Positions 26,601 to 39,357 of a stretch of DNA of 64,000 nucleotides are shown in pieces. Made by a program: the position numbers and the translations under genes. How positions within the stretch are numbered: the stretch's first letter is position 1; each line of letters begins with the position of its first letter. Source of the DNA: Xylaria sp. FL1777 (taxonomy: Eukaryota > Ascomycota > Sordariomycetes > Xylariales > Xylariaceae); NCBI GenBank assembly GCA_022578965.1, contig MU400597.1:119585-183584 (forward strand). The letters run 5' to 3'. Under the pieces are notes generated by a model that searched no databases, had not been told where the DNA came from, and saw only the letters and a list, made by a program, of their open reading frames with translations.

Positions 26601-26640
26601 AGATATTAAGTAGGTATTAAGCAGGTATATACACAGACAA
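20604..26640. other. Gene-poor region of ordinary base composition
   Basis: About 6 kb in which I find no supportable gene. Open frames up to 175 codons (for example 22726-23172, 24156-24683, 24614-24994) overlap on both strands, have no recognisable motif and no coherent splice structure. TACCTA/GTAC words recur, notably around 23340-23400, 23470-23530 and 26340-26640. Decayed elements or non-coding transcripts cannot be excluded. Confidence 0.55.
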
Positions 26641-28599
26641 TGCTATGTAGACTTGCCTGTCACGGTGGAGATATCAGGTATTTTATTTGAAGTTGCAGAT
26701 GGGATCCAACGTGTGTACGAGAAGCAGGGAGCATTGGATGATGTACTTGCAGCGACGGATTACTTGTTCTTTTGTTCTATTCGATCGCCTGCAGTCAAGC
26801 GTTCGATTGTCCAAGCTACAAATATCCACACCAAAACTCTCCCCGTCCGCTCTCCATCATCTAAACTCTGCCACTCTGCCATTCTGCTAATTGTGCCCCT
26901 TCTCTACGCATACGTTGCGGTTCGTTCTGCTACTCAGAGTTGAGCTCCTACGGATGGCGACCCTTTATTATTAGCAGCTCCATCGTACCACCCAGGTGAC
27001 CTTACATGCCACCTACTCGGTAGTCTAGATACTGCTACTGCTACTGCTGCATTTCCGCTCCTCGGCTAGCCTTGTGCTGTTTGTCCTACCTGTTCGCCAT
27101 TCTGCTACGTCCCGGTTATTCCACAACTTACCTAACCACCACTACTACCAAGCTGCATACCAACATCTGCCTACTCACTTACTCACTTACGCGCTCACTC
27201 ACTCAGTACCTCTCTTCTCTCCTGTCCTACCTATCATATCTCTATTTATTCTCTCGTCTATCTAGTATGCACGTCGTCCTCTGAAGTTAGAATCATCAGA
27301 CGATCCTATAAGCGAACATCATCTGCTGACAATGACCGTCTCCTTCACCGTGACGAATACAAGTCTCAGCAGTTGTCATCTGTCCCGCCTCTAACATTTG
27401 CCGGAACCCCTTCTGAGGTTCCTGTTCGGCGACTTGACAACCGCAACTTATACCGAGTTTCCGTCAACGCACCTTGCCTCAACCAACTCTACCGGGCAAG
27501 CCTGAAGAGGTCAAATACCTGCTTGTTGCGTTGAACCACCGCCTTTTCCCTGTGTGCCTGTCTTTATCTACGTGGCCACCACCACCTCCGGCTCCTGGGT
27601 CTACATGAACGGCTAGCGACCTACAGTAAGACAACCCACGAACCACCTCGCATTTCTCGCGTACCGAACTGAATTAGCATCTATCCCCAACAATACCTGA
27701 GCCAACAAGGGCCGGGAACAAGTGGGCAGGAAAAGTCCCTCACACTGTCCTTTTTTTATTTTAATTTTGTTATGTGTGTGCTCCCGAAAGGCGCGAGAGT
27801 CACACTATTTACAAGAAAATCATAGCGCAGAAACAGCCTATTGGAGCGCCCTGGACGAGACCTAGGACCTAGGGGCTATCTACCTAGGTACCTACACTAC
27901 CTTACGCAGTACGGTACCTCACGCCGGCCACAACCGCCAAGGTTTGCTCTTGCCATTGCATCTCGCCTCCCCCCACCGAGTCCACCAAATTACCCACCGC
28001 CGGACCGCTATACCACTACAGGAACCGCTAGGCCAGCCAGCGGCCAGAGCCACTCCCAGGTACTCTCGACCCTGACCTGCGCCCTGCGCCAAAGTACAGT
28101 ACAGTACATTCCACCCATTCCACCTGCGCTCGACCGAGGCCAGGCTTTTCGCCCGCTTGTAATTAGCAGCAGCCACAGTAGGTTCACCACTTACACGGGT
28201 GTGCTAATCACCACTCCTACAAATTCGCCCCGAGGCCCGCTTGTCCTCGCGCTCCCGTTTTCTCTCGCCCCTTCCTCCTCTCCTTTCTCCTTTCTCCCTC
28301 CCTCTGTCACTACGGTTTCTCCAAGCCCATTACATCGCCGTTTTGCAACTCGTCCAAGTCTTCCATCCCCCGGGCTGAGCCCACCCCCGAAGGCGACATT
28401 GGTCGTCGCCCGTCGAACCCGGATCTCTCGTGCCGCCCACCACTCGCACCCTGCGCCTAAGCAAGCATCATCACCCCCGCTGTTTTCCTGTCGCCAAGCG
28501 CAGCACACCACCCACACCCCCAGCTCGACCTATCAGACCTGTCAGGGCCACTGCGCGCCCTCGCCCTCGCTCCCGCTCCCGCTTCCGCGCGTGACAGAA
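26641..28599 (+). promoter_or_regulatory. Probable promoter and long leader of the HAL4-type kinase
   Basis: About 2 kb, very C/T-rich from about 26820 onward. It contains ATG-started short frames such as 27332-27394 (20 codons). The last 253 codons before the kinase ATG (27841-28599) are free of stops and in frame with it. No ATG occurs in that stretch in this frame, and its translation is Pro/Ser/Arg-rich low complexity, so I treat it as leader. Confidence 0.45.
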
Positions 28600-30163
28600 A
28601 TGTCGAACACGTCGGAGAAGACCATTTCACCCAATGCCTCCAAGCAGTCCTCCATCAAATCTGTCGACCCCCCCTCAAGACCCCCCAGTGTGAAGACACC
28701 CGCGCAAAATGGAAGAAGCCCACCGGTCAACGGCGCCGTCATTTCGGAAGGTCCCCCGAAACCGGCAGAGAAGCCGTCTATAAAAAACCGGCTGACCAGG
28801 ATCTTCTCCAACAAAGACGACATGCCCAAGACCGGAGCCCTCGTTGACGTCTCGCAGCCATCGAAGCGAGTAGTACCCAGCCCTGCTCCTCCCACCTCTG
28901 TCCCCAACGCACCCGCAAAACCAACGGTCCCGTCTCGCTCTCCTAGTACCGACGTGGCCCCCACGCCGAAGTCGTCGCAGCTTGCTCAAAGATATGTCTC
29001 CAATCCCAAAGCCCCTGGTGGTCATGAGCACCATCTCAAAGCGAGTAAGCGACAGGAGAAGCTGTCCGACATGTTCAAGTCCTTGCTGGGCAGAAAGCAA
29101 GAGGCACCCGAGGCCGATTTGTCTCTCGTGTCCAGCTGGGTTGATACACTGCGGGAAGAGAAAGAGTCGTTGGCCAATGACAAGAAAGGTGGTCCCAACC
29201 AAAGTGTGACGCTTGTTGAGAAATACGGCAAATGTCAGGAAGTTGTTGGTCGGGGGGCGTTTGGCATAGTGAGAATATCACACAAGAAAGTGGAGAACGG
29301 TGAGAAGCTTTTTGCCGTGAAGGAATTCCGCCGTCGACCAGAAGAAAGCGAGAAGAAATATAGCAAGCGTCTGACAGCCGAATTTTGCATATCGTCGTCG
29401 CTACGGCACCCCAACGTGATCCACACGCTGGATCTCCTCCAGGACCAGAAGGGAGACTATTGCGAGGTCATGGAATATTGCTCAGGTGGCGACCTTTATA
29501 CCCTAGTTCTCACTGCCGGCAAATTGGAGGTTTTAGAGGCCGACTGTTATTTCAAACAAATGATGCGTGGTGTCGAGTATATGCACGAGATGGGAGTGGC
29601 TCATCGCGACCTGAAACCAGAAAATCTGCTCCTTACTTGTCACGGTGCCCTGAAAATTACGGATTTTGGCAATGGAGAATGCTTCAGAATGGCATGGGAG
29701 AACAACGCCCACATGGTTTCTGGCCTCTGCGGCTCTGCGCCATACATTGCCCCCGAAGAATATGTTGCTAGGGAATTTGATGCCCGTGCGGTCGATGTGT
29801 GGGCTTGTGGTGTTATCTACATGGCTATGCGTACCGGCAGGCATTTATGGCGCGTCGCGAAGAAAGATGAAGACGAGTTCTACGAACGATATCTTGAGGG
29901 TCGTCGCGATGAAGAGGGCTACGGCCCTATTGAGTCTTTACATCGTGTACGTCTTGTTGTTTTTCCCTCGAGTTTTCTAACACATTCTCTATCTTTACAC
30001 TATATTATACTGATAAAAGCCGTTCCTGCAGGCCCGATGTCGCAACGTCATCTACTCCATACTAGATCCCAATCCCTCAAGACGTATTACAGCCTCTCAA
30101 GTCCTCAAATCTGAATGGGGGCGGGAGATTAAGTTGTGCAAGGCTGGTGAGGAAGGTCTATAA
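28600..30163 (+). CDS. Ser/Thr protein kinase, HAL4/SAT4 (halotolerance) type
   Basis: Fungal kinase of the Hal4/Sat4-Hal5/Npr1 family, which in yeast stabilises plasma-membrane transporters such as the Trk potassium importer. Exons 28600-29946 and 30032-30163 give 492 residues; the 85-nt intron has donor GTACGT and acceptor CAG. The N-terminal ~200 residues are disordered, rich in Ser/Pro/Lys, and include KPSIKNRLTRIFSNKDDM (about 58-75), which is conserved in the family. Kinase domain about 209-480: GRGAFGIV (217-224), K241 in AVKEF, HRDLKPENLL (D337), DFGNGECFR (D355), GSAPYIAPEEY, and the C-terminal lobe DPNPSRRITASQVLKSEWG in exon 2. The chosen ATG has a purine at -3 and opens the conserved disordered region MSNTSEK. 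The open frame continues upstream without a stop or an ATG. Confidence 0.9.
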
Positions 30164-32897
30164 AGCTGACTCTTAATGCGCCAGCTTTCGCAAACACCAA
30201 CTACATTAAAATGACGCGCCTATGTTGGGCGCCTTAGGTGACCAGGGTGTTCTCCTATGGCTCTCACTCGTGGAAACGACTGCAATGGTCTGGTTTGCAA
30301 ACGAACGAGGCGACGAATAATTTTCATTTGAATGACTAGAATATATCTTTTCTGCAAGGAGTCGGGCGTTGTGTCTTTCATCTTCGGCTTACCCCCTCTT
30401 CCTAAACCCACCATTTTACGAACAATTATGACCAAATGATGCATCAGAGACCAAGACGATAACAAGGCGCACCGCATCAACGGAACTGGATTAGATGCAC
30501 CACGCGTGCTGCGAGCGGACATCATCGGGAAGGCTTCATCATTGTACAACATTATAAAGGGTGTAATGGCATCTTTTATCTGCTTGCAAAATACCAGGCT
30601 CTAATTGGCAATTGGGAGGGTTCGGTGACAGCGGAGCTTACCTGATCGAGGCACGATTACGGGCAGCTAGGGAAGTGAAGGCTCGCCTTGAGCAGAGGTC
30701 AGCTGGTTCATGCCACATGTGGTTCATATGGTTTGAACCAAGGATTTATAATGGTCTGATCAGCTCAAGAAGCTTGTCGCGAGGCGAGGTCGGGGGCACA
30801 GTCGACTTCACAGCTTTTCATAGCAGGACAAATTGAACGCCCCCCTAAAACTCGTAGACTACTCGTGATGTCTGTCTGACTTGGTTCACGTGGCTAGGCC
30901 ATGAAGATCTTGTTCTTCTCTTGTCTCCGCGTGGCTTACTTGATTTTTTTTTTTTAAGAAAAAAGAAAGAATTAAGTTAGGTAAGTCCCTGTCATGTAGT
31001 ACTCCATCCTGGTTGTCTACAAAATTTTAATGTATGCGACTCCCAACCATAAATGGGTGATGCAACTGGCATATATGATTACTATTCTCACTATACCTGT
31101 AGTGAGGATCCAAGCTACCGCATGTGTGCGACAACTTGCACGGCCGGCGCCATAATAAGTCGGTTATTTCGCAAATTCATATTTGCTTCCGTTGGCACCA
31201 GTCACAGTCGTTGGTAAAAGAACTCGGAATTAGGATGGCTAGATATATGCAAAGGCGAGGACGAAAACGGCTGGGAAGCACACTTGAAAAACTAACCTTC
31301 CTTTGATCCTTCTACATGGAAACAAAATATTTCGGAAATAGGGAGTCTGGCATGCTATGCTGTCTCGTCATCCGAGACAATTTCCTACCTTGCGCACTCC
31401 TGAACCGTACCGCCTACTTACCTCCCTGATATCACCTCTCTCTCTCTCCGTACCGGATGATAATTCCGACATCGTGAGACTCGTCCTATTGCTATCACGT
31501 CATCCTATACTTACTTCTATGCCAAGTTAGCGCTAACGACGACGAAGTCCATTAGCAGAAACTTCTAAACTTGTGATCCAAGGGGTCAGTAAGTAAGACA
31601 CGCTTCAGGCATGTCACCAGGAAGTTGTAGGAACACTTCTCTACATCTATCTATGTAATTCAACCCCCCACCTGCAAAGTGCATGTCATTGATGATAGCC
31701 AAGCTAGAGTGAATGGCTAGTTCCCTGAGATGGTATAGGTAGGTACATGGAGGCTAATTCATTTATGAGCCATGTTTCATTCTTCACGGGACAAGACTTT
31801 ATATACGGAGAACGAGGAGGAGAAAGGGATGAGAAACGGAGATGACGAGACTCCTAGACCACGAGCTACCTAGTCTGTTCTATATCCAGAAAATTCATAT
31901 AACATATACTCCTTGCCATGGGTAGAGAAACCAATACTCGTGGATTACCCCTATTCCGCAACACTGACTGGTGATAGCAACGAGGTAAGAAGTTTATTCC
32001 AGGGATAAACTTTTTAGGGGCTCCGGCAAGGAATAGAGATCATCTATCATAAAAAGCATGTAGCCACATCTATAGTAGCAAAGACTGGACAATGGGTCGA
32101 GAATTGGTATATATATGTATGCCGAGTATTTGTATTATATATACACCGAGAAACCTGCTTGTCTCTTGCTGGGCCTGCCAAGCCTGGGTATGGACAGACT
32201 CTTCCACTGCCCATCTGTCTGCAAGTTCTCAAGAACTGCAGATTTCTTGTCTGTTCCCCTACAGTGAAGATTGTGCTATCGATGGTTTCCCACAAACACG
32301 CACCATTTGGCCTGCTCATCCTACTCCACATATAGATGGCATTCGGCCACCGACCATCCCAAGATCCTTTGCGGCCGTGTCCTCATCATCTCCATCCACA
32401 TCATAACTGTTCACCTTGTAGCATGAACGTCGACTCCTAAACACATAAAAGCCCCACGAAAAGAGATCCTTCGCCTTCCTTACTACATAGGAGAATAAAG
32501 GAAAAGCGCCCTGCCATTCCATCCTTCCACTCCGTACTTCCTCGAAACCAAGACTAGACTCCAGAAAAGTGCTCCATAATTCTTGTCGCCCGTGATCCGT
32601 TGGAGTTTGTCGTCATTTCGTAGCTCTAAAACCGTGAGGTTGTAGATAATACAAGACATTACACCAGTTCCTTGCCAGTTTCCCGCGGTATATTCAGCGG
32701 CACTAGAGATACAATAACCCCTATGTTTGGCACAGTGCCTCAGCTGAAACAATTAAGAGCCACAATGAGGGCTACCGAATCATGTGAGTGCTTTGTGTCA
32801 AACAAATTCCATTTTAAGTAAAGGGGCCGTAATTGTAGTTTCGTGTCATTAATCGCACAGGTAAAGCAATCGATTTCGCTTGGATTCAAAGCAAGGT
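30164..32897. other. Intergenic region between convergent kinase and unknown gene
   Basis: 2.7 kb with no recognised gene. Contains 3' untranslated sequence of both neighbours, a T/A homopolymer patch (30942-30965) and short unrelated open frames. A minus-strand frame at 32316-32522 and another at 32483-32752 lie just downstream of the unknown gene, but neither joins it by an evident intron. Confidence 0.55.
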
Positions 32898-34371
32898 TCA
32901 CGAATGGAATAGGTCCCACGCTCTTTCACATAGGCGAAGGAATTCCTCTCGTTTCTGTCGTTGAGTCTCTGGGCTATCACGCCCGGCACCGAGGGGTCCC
33001 CGTCGGGTGGCTGCGGGCCCATGACCAAGGGGGGGACTGCCACCCTCTTCGTATTCAGCCCGGGTACGTCGCTTACTGGCGCTTCGGCTTCCATCCTGAA
33101 GTGGCATTCCGTTCCGCGGAGATGGAGGTGTAGGTGGCTGATGACCAGTATAATGTACAAGCTTTGGTAACAACTCAGGCCGCCCACCGGCTATTTCATG
33201 CTGTGCCTCCTCCGCAGACTTGTACTCTCTTGGACGACCTGACATGGGCGCTTGTGAATGAGCTGGAGGCGGGTGGGCTGGAGAGGTCAAAGGAGCATGA
33301 CTTGAGCCCGGATATAACGGCCGATTTGGCTCACCATGGGAAGGTAGGCCTTGGTTAGCGAAGACATCCGAGATGGGAGGCAAACGGTTGTTTGTCTGAT
33401 TCGCGGGAACATGGTGAATATGTGAGGTACTAGACAAATTTGAAGGGTGATTTGCAACTTGTCGAGTCAAAGGATGCGGATTATGGCGGCCAGTGAATGT
33501 TTGACCGAGTGGTGCGGACTGAATAACCCTCTCGTGGGCGAATTGCTCATGTGAAGGTGCGACAATACTCAATCCTGGAGGCGCTTTATTTCTTCTCGAC
33601 ATGCCTGGCGTCTTCGCTGCAAACTGGCTAACGGGATCCCTATCTTTGTTGTTTTCAGGCCCAGCCCCAGGCCCATCTCCTTTGGCAGACTGTTGTTGAA
33701 GCCTGGCCTCGATGATGCGTCGCTGTTGTTCCCTAACATTCATACTTTGCTGTAAATGTTCTTTCATGACAGGATCTTGGGTGATGAAGCCGGGCGAAAG
33801 GCAAGCTAATCCCACTTCCTGGATACCAAGCCCGTCTCTCCCTCCAAGCGCAGGTCGTGCCGTGGCTGCGCCAGAGCCGGTGAGAGTGTTCTTGGAGAGA
33901 TCCAGTTTCCGTGGACGATGTCGGGTTGTAGGGATCTCTGGAGACCCTGGTTCTTTCTTTACAATGATCTTAAGCCCCGCATTGTTTGAAACATTTCGAA
34001 GGCTAGAAAATTAAACATGAATCAGTTAAGAGTCGAATGGCATCTCATGTACAATAATAGCAATAACGGCAATAAGTAGGAATGAGGAGACAGGTGCGAG
34101 AGAAAGGAAGAGTAGGATAGGCTTACGCGCTTGGTGGCGAGGACTTCTGCTGTTGAGTTGGACTCTGGCTCGATGAACGGTGAATTGGAGAAGTATTAGT
34201 AGTAGTAATGGTGTGTAGGTGCGCTGTGCGCGGAACTGAAGGAGACGATGCCGTCACGGCGGCGGCGGGTATGGATGCACTGGTAGTGGCACCGGTTGCA
34301 GGCGCCAATTCAGCATACGCCGACCTATCATAAGGAGCCGGAGAGGGGGCCATAGCAATTGCTGCGCTCAT
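32898..34371 (-). CDS. Disordered fungal protein of unknown function, probably nuclear
   Basis: I do not recognise a named family. Minus-strand exons 34371-34127 and 34002-32898 (donor GTAAGC, acceptor CTAG, frame kept) give 449 residues, mostly disordered and rich in Pro, Ser, Ala, His and Gln. Structured islands: GLKIIVKKEPGSPEIP (91-106), a helix-like segment around QDPVMKEHLQQSMNVREQQ (157-175) that continues RRIIEARLQQQ, LPPISDVF (289-296), and a C-terminal helix TQRQKREEFLRLCERAWDLF. VKKEPGSP (96-103) matches the phosphorylation-dependent sumoylation consensus (hydrophobic-K-x-E-x-x-S-P) exactly. Such motifs are common in transcription regulators, so a nuclear regulatory role is a fair guess, but no DNA-binding domain is visible. 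The sustained frame and islands of non-low-complexity sequence support a real gene. Confidence 0.8.
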
Positions 34372-37300
34372 GATGAAAAATAAATCTACTCTTCACTCTC
34401 TTTGGTCGTCGAGATCTTGATGATGCTGATTTACTTCACCCTCTGTCTGACGCTTTTAGCTTACTGGATTTCGTTGCTGACTGTCAGCTGAGTTACCGGC
34501 TGAATGGTTGATGCACCACCAAACACGAGCGGTAGACCGGGACCGTGCAGTAAGGGAAACCTGGGTTCTGGCCTGGGGTTCCTAGTAATAATTTGTAGAT
34601 GGCAGGTTCTTTTCCCGATTCTTGTACTGGCCACAAATCAATCTGCCAGCAACTTGGCGCCGTTTAGCAAGTATTTGCCTGGCAATAGAGCCAATACAAC
34701 TTGAGACAGTGTGGATGACCTTGTGGGCGATGGCTACCAGCCCTTGATCTCTAGAATTCAGGTGTGTGAATAGCAGCCCGCTGTTTGTCTTCTCCAATCA
34801 TGCAACCCGTCCTTCGAATATGGTGGCCGCTGATTGGGCCAATAGAATTTACGTCTCTATGCTCTTCGGTCGATACGAAGTCGGCAGAGAGAAACAGAAA
34901 AAACGTGGGTCGCAAGCAATGAGTCCTTGCTTGTCGCACAATGAGTAACGGGGCCCCTTTTCCTGGCTGCAGGCCTCAATCTGTATGGGTGGTGACGTAC
35001 CGCAGCTGTATCAGTATACTGCGTTTCCAATTGAAGAGTGCGCTGCACGCTCGGGCTACCCCTCGACAATGGGAGGGAGTTTCGGTGCAAAGGGGTCCCC
35101 CTGAATTTCGAATACTATCCCAGCCACTTGTGCCACCGTACACACTCACTCAGGCAGGCTGTCAGAAACTGCTCGGTAGCCGGATCGTCTTCTGCTCGAA
35201 TTGTGTTCAGATTAGGAAAACAAAAGAGCGGGATTCCGTGTTCCCTTTCTGCTAGACTCGTCGTGTTGGGTTGCACTTTGATCACAACAACTGCAGGATG
35301 CTGGTCTGGGCCGTTACACAACTGGGCAAGCCGCCGAGATGGGATGTCTTTGGTCGGTCGACATAAAGCAGGGGCAGGGCCAGCAAATACGATTCGACGG
35401 GACGGCACACGCGCACGACTTGAGAGAATGAAAGGACAGGATAAGTCGATGGGACCTGCACCCAAATCCAAATACACACAACTGCGATGTGACGAATTCG
35501 GCTTTCTGGCTCAACAGCCCTCTCCAGCAAGAACGGGACGGGAACAAAAGAGAAGGGAAGAAAGGTAGGTAGGTAGAAGTAAGTGACTCGGGATCGAAAA
35601 GAAGAAGGGTACCTAGGTAGTAATGGAGCTAGCAAAGCGCCAGAGGCCAGCGGCCAGCGGGGTGGGTGTGAAGGGAAAGGCGCAATGCAGATGCAGACCA
35701 GAACTACCTAGACTCGATAGAAACGAGCGCGGAAAAGGTTGCAGATGGGCAGAGGCGGATGGGACAGGGTGCGTCGGCAGGGACTGATGGGCAAGATGTT
35801 TCGAGAGAGGAGGAGGGGCAGGGTTGATTGGCGTCAAGCTGCCTCGTCTCTGTGTCGTAGATAGTAATACCGGTACAGCATGAGACGTGTGAAGTGCACC
35901 ACGTTGATTACTGGGTACTTGGTATACCGTACGGCGTACTGTGCCTGGCGACGGGCGTTGGGGAGCACTATAAAATATACTTGCCACTACAGCACGCTAG
36001 GGCATCTCGAAGGAGGGACTTGACTTGGCAGGAGGTTTATTGAGGAGGTTTATTGGTTTGGTTCAGGGGTTGCTGGGGGTGGATTAGGCACTAAATAGAC
36101 GAGGCGCCAAAAAGGGACAAGATACCGTAGTGTGAGTGAGTAGTAGAGTCACAGAATGAAATACCGAGTACATATATCGGTACGTTACTGAGCTACCGAT
36201 GTAAGTACTATCAGGACCTACCTACATACTATATCACAAGGGACAGCTCTATGCGTACTCACCTACCGACGGGTAATTACCATACGTAATTGTAGGGGCT
36301 TCAGGAGCTGCCCAGAGCATCATAAGTAGTAGTATAGGTAGGTTGTGTATATGTATGGTATCTATGTATAGGTAGGATTAGGCAGGAGTCCTTCGGGGTA
36401 CCTCGATTGACTGCCCGAACCGCACTAGTGTTACAGACATGTGATCTTTTTTTGGCCCTGGGTTCTTCTTGTCTTCCTTTGGGATGCTGTCATTGATGAA
36501 ACAACGTTGAATATCGCATACACTACACCTCCTCTCTATGTGAGGAAAAAAGCTCACTGAATACAATGCAGTTTGTTCTGTACCTGTGCACTTCATTCAC
36601 AGATGTCTCAGCTCGTATTTCGAGATGGCTGGAGATATGTCATAAAAGAAACAGAAAGGTTGGGGTTACCTACTTACTTACTTACCTACTGCGTGTGTAT
36701 ACTAGAGGTACAGTATATGATACAGTACACGCCTAGCTCGAACTCTTCCCCTTGTCCCCTGTTGAAACGATCGGTATCATGGCAATCGATATATACTAGT
36801 ATAGTATAAGATGCGCAACTACTCGAACCAACAACACGATGATCTTTACAGGCTTACTGTGATGACATTGTAACCACCTTTCAGCAGACGTGAAACTACC
36901 AGGTCACTTGATACAGGTAAACAATCCGTTTTCATTTCGCGACTCTCCAGCCTTGGGGTGTGGAAGATATACACATGCCCATACCTGTGTATAGTTCCTT
37001 ATCAGATAAAGAGTACCTAAGCTTCTCTACGAAACTCAGTAGTACCGGAATACTACGGCATACGTACCCCGTCTCATGAGGCAAAGACAAACATGGGATA
37101 ACCGCCTTTTCTGGCTTCTACTCTCTTCCGTCCTCTTTCCTAATCTGTCCTGCTCTATCGCTGTGCAACAGGTACGGTAGGTCGTGGAAATAGATGCGAC
37201 CCAAGCCGTGAGTGGTGGTGTCACTCGTGTGCGACCAAGCTGCTGGTGCAGTGCCGTGTAGATATGACGATGCTATGATAGGCTTACAGCGCCTCTCCCA

Positions 37301-38589
37301 CCACCAAGAGCGTATACCAGTCCACAGACTATTGAATTTCGAATGGCGAAAAGACTGGAAAACTGCCAATCGGCGGGCTGGAAATCTCGTCGACTTCTTT
37401 GATTCGCCCAGCCGTTGCGACACGGGTCGTCGCCGACTCACTCCTCCTTCGTACTTAATATTACCGGATTTTGACGTGAGCAGCCCTCGAAACTAGCCTG
37501 GGCCCCCACCCGCACCGCTACCCTTGTACTCCGTACTTCAGGTGAGATCAGGCGAGGCTAAAATGTGAGTCGCTAATCCCTGTCAGGCGGGCGGCGGGAG
37601 CGCGAACTTGCTAAGTTGCGCTACTAACAAATTTTCGTGGCCATGACTGGCTGGCGGAAGATGTGAGGTGAAATTGGTTGGGATGTCGTTGTTTCTGCTA
37701 CCGGGAGACCTCTGGTTGATCGCCTACATAAGTACATACATACATACAGAACGGTGGATTCAGGTGCTACTAGTTTGTCCCTTCGCCGTCGCAGTCGCAA
37801 AAGTCGAAACTCAAACTCTCAGTTTGGCGTCCAAGGTGGAGACGGTAGGTCTTGTCCAGGTATTGCGCCCATTGCCATGCGGAATCCCCTCGACCCCGGT
37901 ATATACCGGGTATGGTAACTTATCTTGATATACGTATCGGCCCAGTGAACAAGTAGAGACAAAAAAAAAAAAACATCCCACGTACCTACACTGGATACTT
38001 AAGTTACGGAATTGCGGTCTGAGGTGCCGCAAACCGAGTTAGACTTTTGTGAGCCAACCACCATCAGACGGGGAAAACAACGCCATCGTTTCATGCAGGA
38101 TCTCTATCGTAGGCTAAAAATCCTCGGCGGCGGGGTTCCAGTGTTTGATGTCCCTGTCGATCCCTGCTCCGAGGGGATTAAGCCGCCCTAGCTACCTCGG
38201 AGGTAGGTTTTACCACGCTGAATCAAAATGTACACTACCCATACTACCTACTGAGTGTGTACTTACGTAGGTAGGAATCACGCCTGAGCCATGCCACTTT
38301 TAGCCTGAGCCTAGCCTGAAGACCCGCTTTTGCATAAGTGAAAATAATAAATTTGTACAACCTCAGTGCTCCAACGTCTGTATTACCGTAAATGCACTGG
38401 GAATAAAAACAGTTAACCGTTTTATTCCAAAACGGATTCAAGTTTCCCATTACAGAGCCTAACCTATAGCAATAGTTATATTATATATTATATATTACCT
38501 TACCTGAATGCATACCCCAGCTTCAAGGTTTTTATAGGTTTTTATAGGATAACCAGCGCGGAAACGCCGTGTTAGCTATTCCATAATTC
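34372..38589. other. Gene-poor region with dense GTAC / TACCTA words
   Basis: About 4.2 kb. The part nearest the unknown gene (to about 36000) is purine-rich on the plus strand, hence pyrimidine-rich on the minus strand, as expected for that gene's promoter and leader. 35560-36380 is dense in GTAGGTA/TACCTA words. The open frames here, up to 176 codons (35038-35568), overlap on both strands without recognisable domains. Confidence 0.55.
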
Positions 38590-39357
38590 TGGCTCTGCAG
38601 GACGTGTCCGTTGAACTTCTCTAGTTCCGACGGCTGCTGAGCTGGCCAGAACCGGCTCGAGACCCTCGAGCTTGCGGCGCAGGGCCTCCTCATCGGTCGT
38701 CTCGAACGACCCGCTAAACCCCTAGGTGAAGACCACATCGCCGCAGATGAGGAACAAGTGTCTCGCCTGCAGCACACTATGAGCGATGCCCAGGCCGTGC
38801 AGGCGACTCAGGGTCTGCCGGTCCCGCCTCGTGAGCGCCTGCAATGCGCTCGAGAAGGAAGCCCATGACACGTACGTCGTTATCAGTAACGTGGGCGAGG
38901 AATCGGGGTGCTAGGCCTAGGTCGTAAGACTAGATAATGGAGTAAATATGGCTCTCGTTCAAGATGTCGTGCGCGTGGGCCGGCTACCACGCCCAGACGC
39001 CGATTACCTCGGACCCCACCAGTAGCGCCGCGGCGGCGATACTAGCCGGGGTGGGGAGGACCACGGCGGAAAGGTCATTCATGCATTGGATGTCAGTGCC
39101 CGTGCACGGAGCGGCCCGGTCATTCTTGTGGTGCTCATCTAACAGGTTCACAAGATCTATTTTCTCGTCGCGCCAGGCGGGGTCGGCGCTCAGTAGCCCC
39201 ACGGCGTCTTCTAGCCGCGCCCAGCTCGGTCGAGGCGAGAACGAACTTGGCGCTGCTGCCGTTGCGGATGGCGAGACGCCAGAGGTTCCAGTCTCCGGCA
39301 GGGACGGTGTCAAACACCAGGAGCTCCCCGCGGTAGTCGAGCGTGTTACTAGCGGCG
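38590..39357 (-). pseudogene. Decayed fungal kinase-like (APH-fold type) gene
   Basis: Reading the minus strand and following three frames gives the skeleton of a fungal protein-kinase-like family often mislabelled alpha-galactosidase A. In order: LDYRGELLVFDTVPAGDWNL; RLEDAVGLLSADPAWRDEKI; FLAHVTDNDVRVMGFLLERI; LSRLHGLGIAHSVLQARHLF; SGSFETTDEEALRRKLEGLE. It is broken by at least two frameshifts (about 39215 and 38840) and three in-frame TAG stops (about 38983, 38933 and 38724). The place where the family has its HGDLN-like catalytic loop reads AHSVLQARH, so the catalytic Asp is lost. The relic is GC-rich against AT-richer flanks. Family naming is from memory of its motifs and is moderate; the pseudogene status is clear. 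Confidence 0.7.

Noticed and set aside
35038..35987. Open frames up to 176 codons upstream of the unknown gene
   Set aside because: They occur on both strands in purine/pyrimidine-biased DNA and are best read as leader or promoter sequence.
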